Shown one piece after another: positions 1-8,634 of a stretch of DNA of 64,000 nt. A model generated the notes under the pieces. It had not been told where the DNA came from. It saw only the letters and a program-made list of their open reading frames with translations, and ran no database searches. Each line of letters opens with the position of its first letter. The first letter of the stretch is position 1. The position numbers and the translations under genes are program-made. The stretch covers positions 806,001-870,000 of the forward strand of contig NZ_CP019431.1 of assembly GCF_009866765.1 (NCBI RefSeq), given 5' to 3'. The DNA comes from Pseudomonas sp. S35 (GTDB lineage: Bacteria > Pseudomonadota > Gammaproteobacteria > Pseudomonadales > Pseudomonadaceae).

Positions 1-2046
1 GCCACCATCGAGATGAACAAGGACGTCGATCAATACCTCAAGACCAATACCCGCTTCTGGCTGGTCAAGCCCAGTGTCAGCCTTGCCGGCATCACCGGTC
101 TGGAAACCCTGGTTTCGGGTAACTACATCGCCGCCAGCCCAGGCGATGGTGAGCCTACCCGCAAATTCAAGGCGCTTTCCGAAGAGCCGCCATTGTCCGA
201 CGCCAAACCCGGACTGCACCTGACCATCAAGGCTGATCGTCTGGGTTCGCTGAACCGTGGCAGCCCGGTGTTCTACAAACAGATCCAAGTGGGCCAGGTG
301 AAAAGCTACCTGTTGTCCGAGGATCAAAGCACCGTTGAGATCAAGGTCTACATCGAGCCGACCTATGCCAGCCTGGTGCGCAAACACACACGTTTCTGGA
401 ACGCCAGCGGCATCAGTATCGACGCCAACCTCTCAGGCGTGAAGGTGCGCAGCGAATCCCTCTCCAGCATCGTCGCCGGCGGTATTGCCTTCGCCACGCC
501 GGAAAATCGCAAGGACAGTCCGCCGACTGATCCCAGCCTGCCGTTCCGCCTCTACGAGGATTTCGACGCCGCAGCCGCAGGCATCAGGGTCAAGGTCAAA
601 CTCACCGACTTCGAAGGGCTGCAAGCCGGACGTACGCCGGTGATGTACAAAGGTATCCAGGTCGGTAGCTTGAAAACCCTGAAGATCGACCCGGACCTGT
701 CCAGCGCCAATGCGGAGCTTACCCTTGACCCACTGGCGGAAGATTATCTGGTCCAGGACACCCAATTCTGGGTGGTCAAACCGTCCATTTCCCTGGCCGG
801 CATCACCGGCCTGGAAGCCTTGGTAAAAGGTAACTACATCGCCATTCGTCCTGGCGACAAGGGCAGCGCCCCGCAACGTGAATTCGTTGCCCGCGCCAAG
901 GCGCCACCGCTGGACCTGCGCTCTCCGGGACTGCACATGGTGCTGTTCACCGACAACCTAGGTTCCCTGGATGTCGGCAGCCCGATCCTCTACAAGCAGG
1001 TCAAGGTGGGTTCGGTGCAGAGCTACCAGTTCTCACGCAAGAACAAGCAACTGGTGATCGGCGTGCACATCGAGAAGGAATACGAAAACCTGGTCAACGG
1101 TTCGACGCGTTTCTGGAACGCCAGTGGCGTCACCCTGACCGGTGGACTGACCGGCGGCATCCAAGTCAAGAGTGAGTCGTTGGCCAGCCTGATGGCCGGT
1201 GGTATCGCCTTCGAAACCCCGCAGCCGAACGTGCCGCTGAAAAAACGGATCCCGCGTTTCCGCTTGTTCGCTGATCGCGAGGCAGCCAATCAGCACGGCA
1301 CCTTGGTGACCATCAAGGTAGACCGCGCCGACGGCCTGCGCCCGGGCACGGCAGTCCGTTTCAAAGGCCTTGATGTCGGCAAGATCGAGAGTGTCGACTT
1401 GAGTGCCGACATGCAGTCGGTGCTGCTCAGCGCACGTATCACCCAAGTAGCGGATCGTATTGCGCGCGCAGGTAGCCAGTTCTGGGTGGTCAAGCCAGAG
1501 CTGGGGCTGATGAAAACCTCTAACCTGGAAACCCTGGTTACCGGCCAATACATCGAAGTGCAGCCAGCGGTAAAAAGCACAGGCCCGCAAAAGAGCTTCG
1601 TCGCCCTGGAGCAGCCGCCTGAAGTTGTCCACCAAGAGGAGGGCCTGAGTCTCACACTCAGCGCCGCCCGCCGTGGCTCGCTGAAGGAAGGTGTACCGGT
1701 TACTTACCGTGAAGTCACCGTGGGCAAGGTCACCGGCTACGAGTTGGGCCAAACCGCCGATCGCGTGTTGATCCACATCCTGATCGAACCCAAGTACGCA
1801 TCGCTGGTGCGCGGTGGCAGTCGCTTCTGGAACACCAGCGGCTTTGGCCTCGACTTCGGTTTGTTCAAAGGTGCGACCGTACGCACCGAGTCCCTGGAGA
1901 CGCTGGTTGCCGGCGGCATTGCGTTCGCCACGCCAGACGGCGAGCGCATGGGCAACGCTGCGCGGCCACAGCAGACCTTCCCGCTGTTCGACAAGTTTGA
2001 AGATGAGTGGCTGACCTGGGCGCCTAAAATTCCACTCGGCAAGTAG
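1..2046 (+). CDS. MCE-repeat lipid transport protein, PqiB/LetB family (5' end missing)
   Basis: The reading frame is open from base 1, so the start lies outside the window. The visible 681 residues hold repeated MCE (MlaD-like) units. Five repeat starts are readable (for example LHLTIKADRLGSLNRGSPV and LHMVLFTDNLGSLDVGSPI), and each unit ends in a block like TRFWNASG or TQFWVVKPSISLAGITGLE. The tail of one more unit opens the fragment, so the full protein has at least six MCE domains. That is more than the three of E. coli PqiB and closer to LetB/YebT. Such proteins form stacked rings spanning the periplasm and carry lipids between the inner and outer membranes. The C-terminus is short and ends in a Pro/Lys-rich tail. 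A partner membrane protein (PqiA/LetA-like) would be expected just upstream, outside the window. Family assignment is firm; the exact subfamily is inferred. Confidence 0.85.
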   Translation, partial: ATIEMNKDVDQYLKTNTRFWLVKPSVSLAGITGLETLVSGNYIAASPGDGEPTRKFKALSEEPPLSDAKPGLHLTIKADRLGSLNRGSPVFYKQIQVGQVKSYLLSEDQSTVEIKVYIEPTYASLVRKHTRFWNASGISIDANLSGVKVRSESLSSIVAGGIAFATPENRKDSPPTDPSLPFRLYEDFDAAAAGIRVKVKLTDFEGLQAGRTPVMYKGIQVGSLKTLKIDPDLSSANAELTLDPLAEDYLVQDTQFWVVKPSISLAGITGLEALVKGNYIAIRPGDKGSAPQREFVARAKAPPLDLRSPGLHMVLFTDNLGSLDVGSPILYKQVKVGSVQSYQFSRKNKQLVIGVHIEKEYENLVNGSTRFWNASGVTLTGGLTGGIQVKSESLASLMAGGIAFETPQPNVPLKKRIPRFRLFADREAANQHGTLVTIKVDRADGLRPGTAVRFKGLDVGKIESVDLSADMQSVLLSARITQVADRIARAGSQFWVVKPELGLMKTSNLETLVTGQYIEVQPAVKSTGPQKSFVALEQPPEVVHQEEGLSLTLSAARRGSLKEGVPVTYREVTVGKVTGYELGQTADRVLIHILIEPKYASLVRGGSRFWNTSGFGLDFGLFKGATVRTESLETLVAGGIAFATPDGERMGNAARPQQTFPLFDKFEDEWLTWAPKIPLGK

Positions 2047-2060
2047 ACCGAGGCGCGACC

Positions 2061-2080
2061 ATCGGGGGCTTGCCCCCGAT
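2061..2080. repeat. Small REP-like hairpin after the MCE gene
   Basis: A 9-bp perfect stem (atcgggggc / gcccccgat) with a 2-base loop starts 15 bases after the stop of the MCE gene. The sequence is the core of common Pseudomonas REP palindromes. It may help end or stabilise the upstream transcript, but no T-run follows, so it is not called a terminator. Confidence 0.6.
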
Positions 2081-2082
2081 GA

Positions 2083-2313
2083 GCATAGGTATCTACACAA
2101 CTCTCAAAGGCTTATACATAACTCTGTGGTGAGCGGGCTTGTCCCGCGCTGGGCTGCGCAGCAGCCCCAAAACCAGGCAACTTGGTTTTTCTGAAAAAAC
2201 GCGGTGGCTTTGATGGGGCTGCTTCGCAGCCCAGCGCGGGACAAGCCCGCTCACCACAACAGCCCATTTGCCATAGATTCAGCATCCACGGGAAGTTGTG
2301 TAGATACCTATGC
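2083..2313. repeat. Nested inverted repeat enclosing a REP-doublet palindrome
   Basis: A perfect 20-bp inverted repeat (2083-2102 and 2294-2313, arm gcataggtatctacacaact) encloses a second, inner inverted repeat with 43-bp arms (2126-2168 and 2215-2257) that differ at one position. The inner arms carry the Pseudomonas REP motif gagcgggcttgtcccgcgct. The inner element is of the same family as the palindrome at 22612-22744. No reading frame here looks like a gene. Together with the flanking hairpins this accounts for nearly all of the 342 bases between the MCE gene and mksB. Confidence 0.8.
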
Positions 2314-2334
2314 CCCGATGAGGCCGGCCCAGAC

Positions 2335-2372
2335 AAAAAAAGGCCCCTGGGGGAGAACCCAGGGGCCTTTGC
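2335..2372 (-). terminator. Rho-independent terminator of the mksFEB operon
   Basis: The stem aggcccctggg / cccaggggcct is followed, on the minus strand, by a run of seven T (a-run at 2335-2341 on the plus strand). It lies 17 bases after the mksB stop codon. Confidence 0.85.
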
Positions 2373-2388
2373 ATGTCAGCCGAAAAAA

Positions 2389-5229
2389 TCAGACCTCATC
2401 CAACTCCGGCTCATCCGCCTGCGCATTCACCGTGGCCTTCACTGCATCGTGACGACGGATGTACTTCCAATCCGCCTCATCGATATAGATCCCGTTCGGC
2501 CCACTGCCGCCTTCCAGGTCGATCGCGACCTGGGCAGACACCTGCGGCTTCACGCTCGCCAGGATCGGTACGAAGCCCAACTGCAAGCTGGTCTCCAGCA
2601 ACGCGGCCTGGTTCTTCTCGTCGATGTCCGCGGCTTCATCCAGGTAGTACGGCAAACGCACGCGCCCGGCCTGGTCGCGGTCCATCAAGTGCAGCAACAA
2701 GTACATGTTGGTCAGCGCCTTGATGGTCATGGTGGTGCCGTTGGACGCCGCACCATCGATGTCGGTGTGAATCACCGGCTGGCCGTGCACCTTGGTAATC
2801 TCGAACGCCAGCTCGAACAAGTCCTTGAGGCCCAACTGGTTATGGTTGGCTGCCACCAGGCGTGCGAGGTATTCCTTGGCCTCTTCGTTCTTGTTGTCTT
2901 GCTCGGCGCTCTGGCTGAGGTCGAACACCGACAGGGTTTCGCCTTCTTCATACTGACCGGCGCTGTGGATGATCTGGTCGATATGCTTGAGCGCTTCCTT
3001 GTTCGGCGCCAGCACAATGCGAAAGCTTTGCAGGTTGGACACCTGGCGCTTGTTGATCTCACGGTTGAACAACGCCAACTGGTGTTCCAGGCTGTCGTAG
3101 TCGCTGCGGATATTGCGCAGGGTACGCGCAATATCCGTAACCGCCGCACGGCGCGCCTTGCCCAGCGTCAGTGCTTCATCGGTACGGTGCGCATAGGCGT
3201 TGATCAGCAGTTGCAGGCGACGCTCGACATCATCCTCGCTGTCGAACTTGGCCACGCCCTTGAGGCGGACCTGGGCGTACAGCGCCTCGATCTGGCCATC
3301 GGCGCGCAGCAAACCCTGCCAACTGTCCTGATAGTCATTGAGCAGCGGCAACAAGTTGTCCATGGAGTCGTCGACCGGATCCATGAATGGCGTACCGAAC
3401 GGCAAGTCCGCCGGCAGCAACTGGCGGCGGCGCAAGGCGTCGTCCAACGTCCGTTGCTTGGCTTCCATATCACCGATCTGCCGACCGACCAGCTGCAGCT
3501 TGGCCGACAGCTGCTGGACGCGTTCGGTGAACGCATCGCTGGAGCGCTTCAACTCGTCCTGGGCGGCTTCCATCTGCGCCAGGTTCTCCAGCTTCTCGCC
3601 TTCTTCGGCGCTCAGGGTTTGGGCGCGGCGGAAATCTTCCAAGGCCTTTTGCGCGTCCAGCACCTGCTGGTACAGCGCTTCGGTCTGGGTCTTGCTTGCG
3701 GCGCGGTCAGAGGCTACGGCCTGCTGGGTTTTCAGCTGCTTGAGTTCTTTTTCCAGGCGTTCTTTCTGGTCGCGCAATGCGGCGCGGTCCGCCAGGGCCT
3801 GCAACGCCGGCGGTTCAATGTGGGAGATGTCGATGGACAGCCCCGGCACTTCAAAACGCTCGCCCTTGAAGCCATCGAGGATCTGCTCCAGGGATTTGAC
3901 CCACTGGCCGTCCTCGTCCAGCGTGATGCCATGCTCACCCAACGGTAGGCTGAACAACGAGCTGTTGAACAGACGCATCAGGCGCTCGACATCCTGCTGT
4001 GAGAATTCTTCGCGCAGTTTGGCGTAGCTATTGTTGTCGGCGTGATCAAGCTGCTGCCTGACCGACTTCAAGCGTTTTTCCAGATCGCGCAGACGCTCTT
4101 CCAAGTCTTCGGCGCTGAACTGCCGTGACTGCGCCAAAGCACCTGCCAGTTCATCGTGGGCATCCTTGGCCGCCAACAGTTGCTGCTCCAGCACCTTGAC
4201 GTCATCGACCAGGGCAAAGCGATGCTTGAGCACCGACAGCTCGCCCAACCAGCGCTGGATGCCGCTGATCTCGCGCTCCAGGCGCATCAGCTCCTGAGTG
4301 CCACCACGCTGATCGTTCTGCAGTGCGTCCTGCTCGTTGCGGTAGTGTTCGGCCTGGATGGTCAGTTCTTCCTTGCGCGCACCGGCGTAGTCCGACCAAG
4401 TGCCCAGCAGCGAGTCCAGCAGCGGCGACAGGCGATGCAATTTGCCGCGCAAGCTGTCGCGCTGGCGGACGCCATTGGCCAGCGCCTCGACCAGCGGCCC
4501 GGCGGCGACCAGGGAGTTGTAGTCCTGTTCCATGCGTCGCACATCGCGGAAGGCTTCTTCGCACGCCGCGATGTAGTCCACGCTGCCGGAACGCAGGCTG
4601 TGTTCGAAGGCATCGAGGAACAATTGCTTGAGCTTGGCCGCCGTGATTTCGCGCATGTGCAGCAGGTTGATGAACAACGCGCGGAAGGTCTTCAGGCTCT
4701 GCTCGCTGGTGGAGCGCAGCGGGATCAATGTCAGGTCCAGCGGGATCGACGTGTGGCCGCCCACCAGCAAGCGGCGCAGTTCATCGGGCTTGAGTTCGTA
4801 GGCTTTCAGGCCCTCGCGCTCAAGGTTGGTGAACAGCTCTTTCTGCCGCAGGCAGGTGTCGTTTTTTTGATAGTGGGCCAGGTCCAGCTTGCCCGCATAG
4901 GCGAAGAACTGGTGACCGAAACCACCGCCGGGGCCGCGCCCTACCACACCAATAACGTGCGGGCCATGGGGCAGGGACACCTCCACCAGGATGTAGCTGG
5001 TGTCGGTGGCAAAGTAGAAACGCCGCGATTGTTCCAGGGTGTACTTGCCGAAACTCATGTCCGACATGCGCGCCAGGATCGGGAACTGCAAGGCGTTGAT
5101 CGATGCCGATTTACCCAGGTTGTTCGCGCCATACACCGACAGCGGTTCTTCCAGGGGGAACAAACCGAGGCTGTAACCGGCGGTGTTCAATAGGGCGAAG
5201 CGGCGGATGCCGTAGCGTTCCTTGCTCAT
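2389..5229 (-). CDS. mksB: MksB, SMC-like ATPase of the MksBEF condensin
   Basis: A 946-residue SMC-type protein. The N-terminus has the P-loop GANNLGKS (residues 34-41); the middle is long, charged and heptad-rich, as expected for coiled-coil arms around a hinge; the C-terminal head has the Walker B stretch LPYYLDEAAD near residue 857. MksB is a shorter relative of MukB that works with the kleisin MksF and MksE in chromosome compaction and segregation in Pseudomonas. The gene is last in the operon: its ATG overlaps the mksE stop (5226-5229), implying coupled translation, and a strong terminator follows. No fourth gene for a Toprim nuclease (MksG/JetD), as found in Wadjet plasmid-defence loci, stands beside it. 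Size and gene order match the P. aeruginosa mks locus. Confidence 0.93.
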   Translation of the reverse strand: MSKERYGIRRFALLNTAGYSLGLFPLEEPLSVYGANNLGKSASINALQFPILARMSDMSFGKYTLEQSRRFYFATDTSYILVEVSLPHGPHVIGVVGRGPGGGFGHQFFAYAGKLDLAHYQKNDTCLRQKELFTNLEREGLKAYELKPDELRRLLVGGHTSIPLDLTLIPLRSTSEQSLKTFRALFINLLHMREITAAKLKQLFLDAFEHSLRSGSVDYIAACEEAFRDVRRMEQDYNSLVAAGPLVEALANGVRQRDSLRGKLHRLSPLLDSLLGTWSDYAGARKEELTIQAEHYRNEQDALQNDQRGGTQELMRLEREISGIQRWLGELSVLKHRFALVDDVKVLEQQLLAAKDAHDELAGALAQSRQFSAEDLEERLRDLEKRLKSVRQQLDHADNNSYAKLREEFSQQDVERLMRLFNSSLFSLPLGEHGITLDEDGQWVKSLEQILDGFKGERFEVPGLSIDISHIEPPALQALADRAALRDQKERLEKELKQLKTQQAVASDRAASKTQTEALYQQVLDAQKALEDFRRAQTLSAEEGEKLENLAQMEAAQDELKRSSDAFTERVQQLSAKLQLVGRQIGDMEAKQRTLDDALRRRQLLPADLPFGTPFMDPVDDSMDNLLPLLNDYQDSWQGLLRADGQIEALYAQVRLKGVAKFDSEDDVERRLQLLINAYAHRTDEALTLGKARRAAVTDIARTLRNIRSDYDSLEHQLALFNREINKRQVSNLQSFRIVLAPNKEALKHIDQIIHSAGQYEEGETLSVFDLSQSAEQDNKNEEAKEYLARLVAANHNQLGLKDLFELAFEITKVHGQPVIHTDIDGAASNGTTMTIKALTNMYLLLHLMDRDQAGRVRLPYYLDEAADIDEKNQAALLETSLQLGFVPILASVKPQVSAQVAIDLEGGSGPNGIYIDEADWKYIRRHDAVKATVNAQADEPELDEV

Positions 5230-5933
5230 GCATCAGTCTCCTGTTCTTCGGCAATGGCGCGGGCCAGGGCGTCTTCTTCGCTTTCTTGCGCGAAGTCGCT
5301 CAAGTCCAGTGGGTCATCGGTTTTCAGCAGCTTCTCATCGCTGTCTTCGTCGATGATCACCGGTGCCGGCAGTGGCAACACGCTGTGCACGCTGGCCGCC
5401 AGGTCGCGGTCCTGCTGCACCGACAGGCACACGTCGAGGAAGCGGTGCATCGGCGGCAGGAAGCGGTAGATGCCGTTGTCTTCGCTGGCAAAGCCCAACT
5501 GGGTCATGCGGCGCATGATTTTTTCTTCGAGTTCTTCCTGGGTCTGCACTTCGGCCTGGATAAACAGGTCACGGTACTTTTCCAGCAGCGATGGCAATTC
5601 ATCACGGCCCAGGCTGCCACCGTCGAGCACGGCGATGGGATCGCGGCCCTGGTCGGCCAGGTGCTCGACGATGATGAAGGTGAACAACGCCAGGCGCTGG
5701 GCGGTCTTGTTGACCTGCGCGCTGGCAATCGCGGAGTCCGGCACGAAGTAATAGAACCCTCGGGTGTCGCACACCAGCTCAAAGCCCAGCGCTTTGAACA
5801 GCGTGCGGTACTGGTCCTGGAAGTTCGACAGTTGCGCGTACAGCTCCGGGTCGCGGCGGCTGACGTGGTAACCCTTGAACAGCTCGCGAAAGATCGGCGC
5901 CAGTTGGGACAGTTCGGATAAATCAAGATGCAT
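5226..5933 (-). CDS. mksE: MksE, condensin accessory subunit
   Basis: A 235-residue protein starting MHLDLSELSQL. This start is chosen because it overlaps the mksF end by 11 bases; longer forms of the frame run through mksF coding sequence and have no family-like N-terminus. MksE is a winged-helix subunit that binds the kleisin MksF and regulates the MksB ATPase heads. The C-terminus is strongly acidic (many Glu and Asp in the last 40 residues). It sits between mksF and mksB with overlapping ends on both sides, typical of equal production of complex subunits. Identification rests on position, length and the neighbouring MksB. Confidence 0.88.
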   Translation of the reverse strand: MHLDLSELSQLAPIFRELFKGYHVSRRDPELYAQLSNFQDQYRTLFKALGFELVCDTRGFYYFVPDSAIASAQVNKTAQRLALFTFIIVEHLADQGRDPIAVLDGGSLGRDELPSLLEKYRDLFIQAEVQTQEELEEKIMRRMTQLGFASEDNGIYRFLPPMHRFLDVCLSVQQDRDLAASVHSVLPLPAPVIIDEDSDEKLLKTDDPLDLSDFAQESEEDALARAIAEEQETDA

Positions 5934-7200
5934 GAGGTGTACTCGCAGAATGCTCGGCGGCGTCGGTGCCAGCCGGGAGCAGGGCGAATGAGCGCAGGCT
6001 GACCTGGTGCTCGTGTGTGTGGTAATCGCGGCGTTCCAGGCGCTCGCGCTTGAAGCGTTTCTCACGGGACAGTCGCGAGAACCAGTACAGCAATTCGTCA
6101 GTGGCGCCGTCCGGTTCCTGCTCCAGCAGCCAGGTCATCAGGTCCGGCATCGGCAGGGCGTCCTCGCAACGCTCCAGCATTTCCTTGACCGTGCGCGGTG
6201 CGCGTTGGGCTTCGCCCTTGTGGGATTTGTGCGCCTTGGGGAAACGCGCCGGTTTCGGTTCGAAATTCGCCAGGGCGTACACATAGGCCTCGACCTGGCT
6301 GGCACTGCCGAGGAAGGTGCTTTGCGGCCGGGTGAACATCGGCATCGCCGCCTGCGGTACCGCGTCCAGGCCTTTGCGGCGGATGGCCGACAAGGCCAGC
6401 GCCGCGCCACGGGTCACGGCATTGTGCCGGCGTGCTTCTTCACGCAGCGGCAGCAGCAGTTCGCGCGCATGACGCAGGGTCAACTGGGCGCTGGTTTGCA
6501 TTTCCAGGATGCGCGCGTGGGTGCGCAGCAGCATGTCGTCGTCCACCAGGTGGCCGAGGCGCTGTTGCTCGGTGAGCATGCGCAGCAGCACATTCTCGAC
6601 CTTGCGCACGCCTTGCTCGAAGGCGCCGTCGGCGTTCACCAATTGGATCATCGGTTCGACGTATTCGTCCCAAGTCGCCAGGACTTCGGCGTAACGCTGG
6701 CGCAGCGGGATCTGCCGGTCGCTGGTCTTGGCGCGGTCGGCCACGGCGGCGAGGGCCTGTTCGTCGTTGGCGAGTTTTTTCAGCACATCCCGCACGCGCA
6801 TATCCAGCAGGCGCAGTTGGCGGGCCAGGTCGTGGCCATCACGGATGTCGAAGGCGTCCTGGATATAACCGGCCAAGCGCTCAAGGTGGCGCAGGTAGGC
6901 TTCGATTTCCAGGCACAGGCCAAGCCGGTGCTCCTTGCGAAGATAGGCCAGGAAATCGTGGATCTGTGCGTTGAGCTCGAAACGGTTCGGGCTCTTGGCG
7001 ACAGGCACCAGGATATCCAGGCGAATCCACACGTCCAACAGGCTGGTGATGTCCTGTGGCGTGCTGTCCAGTTGTTGGGCGGCCAGTTGTGTGCGCAGCT
7101 CGCCCAGGCTCAGGGTGCCTTGGTCGAAGTGTTCGCACAGTGGCTCAAGCAGGGCCCAGTGTTCGGCGAGGGCGCGCAAGACGCGCTTGGGTTCGATCAT
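5923..7200 (-). CDS. mksF: MksF, kleisin subunit of the MksBEF condensin
   Basis: A 425-residue protein, first gene of the operon. Kleisins bridge the two heads of the SMC dimer; in Mks systems MksF also binds MksE. The sequence is rich in helix-forming charged residues, with a winged-helix-like N-terminal region (about residues 1-110), a helical middle and a C-terminal region containing EMLERCEDALPMPDLMTWLL. No signal peptide or membrane segment is seen. It is divergent from the gene at 7349; the shared 148-base intergenic region holds two TTATCCACA sites. The name follows the conserved order mksF-mksE-mksB beside the PA4679 homologue/rimI block in pseudomonads. Confidence 0.87.
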   Translation of the reverse strand: MIEPKRVLRALAEHWALLEPLCEHFDQGTLSLGELRTQLAAQQLDSTPQDITSLLDVWIRLDILVPVAKSPNRFELNAQIHDFLAYLRKEHRLGLCLEIEAYLRHLERLAGYIQDAFDIRDGHDLARQLRLLDMRVRDVLKKLANDEQALAAVADRAKTSDRQIPLRQRYAEVLATWDEYVEPMIQLVNADGAFEQGVRKVENVLLRMLTEQQRLGHLVDDDMLLRTHARILEMQTSAQLTLRHARELLLPLREEARRHNAVTRGAALALSAIRRKGLDAVPQAAMPMFTRPQSTFLGSASQVEAYVYALANFEPKPARFPKAHKSHKGEAQRAPRTVKEMLERCEDALPMPDLMTWLLEQEPDGATDELLYWFSRLSREKRFKRERLERRDYHTHEHQVSLRSFALLPAGTDAAEHSASTPHAS

Positions 7201-7259
7201 CGGAATGGCCGGCTGGTTGGCGATTAAAAGTCGCGATTGTACTGCATCGGACGCGGGAT

Positions 7260-7336
7260 TTATCCACAGCCGGTCAGTGCGCAGTGGGCGATTGTTGCCG
7301 AACAGCGGTAGAATCCCCGCTCTTTACTTATCCACA
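7260..7336. promoter_or_regulatory. Pair of DnaA-box-like sites in the mksF upstream region
   Basis: TTATCCACA, identical to the consensus DnaA box, occurs at 7260-7268 and again at 7328-7336 in the same orientation, 68 bases apart. Both lie in the divergent region between mksF and the gene at 7349. DnaA binding is an inference. The same 9-mer also occurs inside coding sequence elsewhere in the window (about 23507, 29457 and 41216). Confidence 0.4.
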
Positions 7337-7348
7337 AGTGGCCGAGCT

Positions 7349-8131
7349 GTGCTTATCGAGTCCCGACGTCGCGCTTACTTGACCGCCATGCAGGTGGTCA
7401 ACTGGCTGCCCCGCACCGAACTGCCGTTTGCCGCGCCGTCGCGGCCCGAGTTGCTGCAGGTGCCTGAGCCCTATGAGGCGTTCGAGGCTTCGGGCGAGGA
7501 GGCCGCTGCACCGGTGGTGGCGGTCAAGCCAGAGCCTCAGGCGCGCCCGGCGGTCGAGCGCACCAAGATCGAAGTGCCACGCCCGTCGCCAATCGCCAAG
7601 CCGGTGGTCGCCGAAGCCGTGGCCCCGGTGGTCAAGGCCCCGGTCGTGCCGCCGCCACGCTTTGCCCTGCAACTGTTGCGGGCCGGGCGCTGCTTGCTCT
7701 TGGTGGAACTGCCCACCGGCGAGCGCTTCCAGACCCGCGACCCTGCCTACATGCTGCTCAAGGACATGCTGCGCGCCGCCGGCTTGCCCGACAGCCCGCA
7801 GATCGTCGGCGACCCGGTGCGCTGGCCGCTGTTGGCACGCGGCACGATGGACCAAGGCCCGGAAGCGGCGCGGGACTTTGTGCAGGGCTTTGTTTCGGCC
7901 CGCCTGGAAGACGAACCCTGCGTGTGCCTGTGGCTGATCGGCCTACCCGCCGTGCGCTTTGCCGGCGAGGCAAACGCCGAAGCCTGGTACCGCGAACTGC
8001 AGGTCGAAGGCCTGGGTTCGGTATGGGCCCTGCCGGGCCTGGAATTATTAATGGAAGAGCCACAGCGTAAGGCTGATGTCTGGCAAGCCATGCGCCGGCT
8101 GATGGCGCGCTGGAAAACAACCGATGAGTGA
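7349..8131 (+). CDS. Conserved hypothetical protein upstream of rimI
   Basis: A 260-residue protein of unknown function. GTG at 7349 is taken as the start because the product then begins MLIESRRRAYLTAMQVVNWLP, while sequence further upstream in frame runs into the promoter region. Three parts can be seen: an N-terminal stretch with VNWLPRTELPFA, a Pro/Val/Ala-rich low-complexity linker (about residues 45-105), and a compact C-terminal domain from about residue 110 (ALQLLRAGRCLLLVELPTG...). No signal peptide or membrane helix is evident. Its end overlaps the rimI start by 8 bases, so the two are probably co-translated. This pair is conserved in pseudomonads (PA4679-rimI order). The job is not known; a link to RimI is only suggested by position. 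Confidence 0.75.
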   Translation: MLIESRRRAYLTAMQVVNWLPRTELPFAAPSRPELLQVPEPYEAFEASGEEAAAPVVAVKPEPQARPAVERTKIEVPRPSPIAKPVVAEAVAPVVKAPVVPPPRFALQLLRAGRCLLLVELPTGERFQTRDPAYMLLKDMLRAAGLPDSPQIVGDPVRWPLLARGTMDQGPEAARDFVQGFVSARLEDEPCVCLWLIGLPAVRFAGEANAEAWYRELQVEGLGSVWALPGLELLMEEPQRKADVWQAMRRLMARWKTTDE

Positions 8132-8576
8132 GGCTTTATCCTTCCGCCCGATGACCGAGGCTGACCTCGACGCCGTGCTGAAAATCGAATACGCAGCGTT
8201 CAGCCATCCCTGGACACGCGGGATTTTTCTCGATGGCCTGGGCAAGTACCAGATCTGGCTGATGTTCGAAGGTGAGCAACAGGTGGGCCACGGGGTGGTG
8301 CAAATCATCCTCGATGAGGCGCATTTGCTGAACATCACCGTCAAGCCGGAAAACCAAGGGCGTGGCCTGGGTTTGGCGCTGTTGGAACAGTTGATGTCCC
8401 GTGCGTATGCCGCCAATGCGCGAGAGTGCTTCCTGGAAGTGCGCGACAGCAATACCGGCGCGTTCCGCTTGTATGAGCGTTACGGGTTCAACGAGATCGG
8501 CCGTCGGCGCGATTACTACCCCGCCGTGGGTGGTCGCGAAGATGCGGTCGTCATGGCCTGCACCCTGGTCGACTAG
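8124..8576 (+). CDS. rimI: RimI, N-alpha-acetyltransferase for ribosomal protein S18
   Basis: A 150-residue GNAT-fold acetyltransferase, the usual RimI length. The acetyl-CoA binding signature appears as NQGRGLGLALLEQL (about residues 77-90), preceded by the beta-strand LLNITVKPE and followed by the FLEVRDSNTGAFRLYERYGF block typical of RimI. It transfers acetyl from acetyl-CoA to the N-terminal alanine of S18. It overlaps the preceding gene by 8 bases. A REP-like hairpin follows the stop codon. Confidence 0.93.
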   Translation: MSEALSFRPMTEADLDAVLKIEYAAFSHPWTRGIFLDGLGKYQIWLMFEGEQQVGHGVVQIILDEAHLLNITVKPENQGRGLGLALLEQLMSRAYAANARECFLEVRDSNTGAFRLYERYGFNEIGRRRDYYPAVGGREDAVVMACTLVD

Positions 8577-8587
8577 ACGCCGAAATC

Positions 8588-8619
8588 AATGTGGGAGGGA
8601 GCAAGCCCCCTCCCACATT
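8588..8619. terminator. REP-like hairpin between convergent rimI and the acidic-protein gene
   Basis: A perfect 12-bp stem (aatgtgggaggg / ccctcccacatt) with loop agcaagcc lies 11 bases after the rimI stop and 16 bases before the end of the convergent gene. The sequence is a common Pseudomonas repeat. It may serve as a two-way terminator, but the T-run after it is short. Confidence 0.55.
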
Positions 8620-8634
8620 TTGACCTGTGTCGTG

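Noticed and set aside
2182..3948. A 588-codon open frame on the plus strand opposite mksB
   Set aside because: The translation is low-complexity Gln/Val/Leu/Arg sequence complementary to a coiled-coil gene, and it begins inside the REP palindrome.
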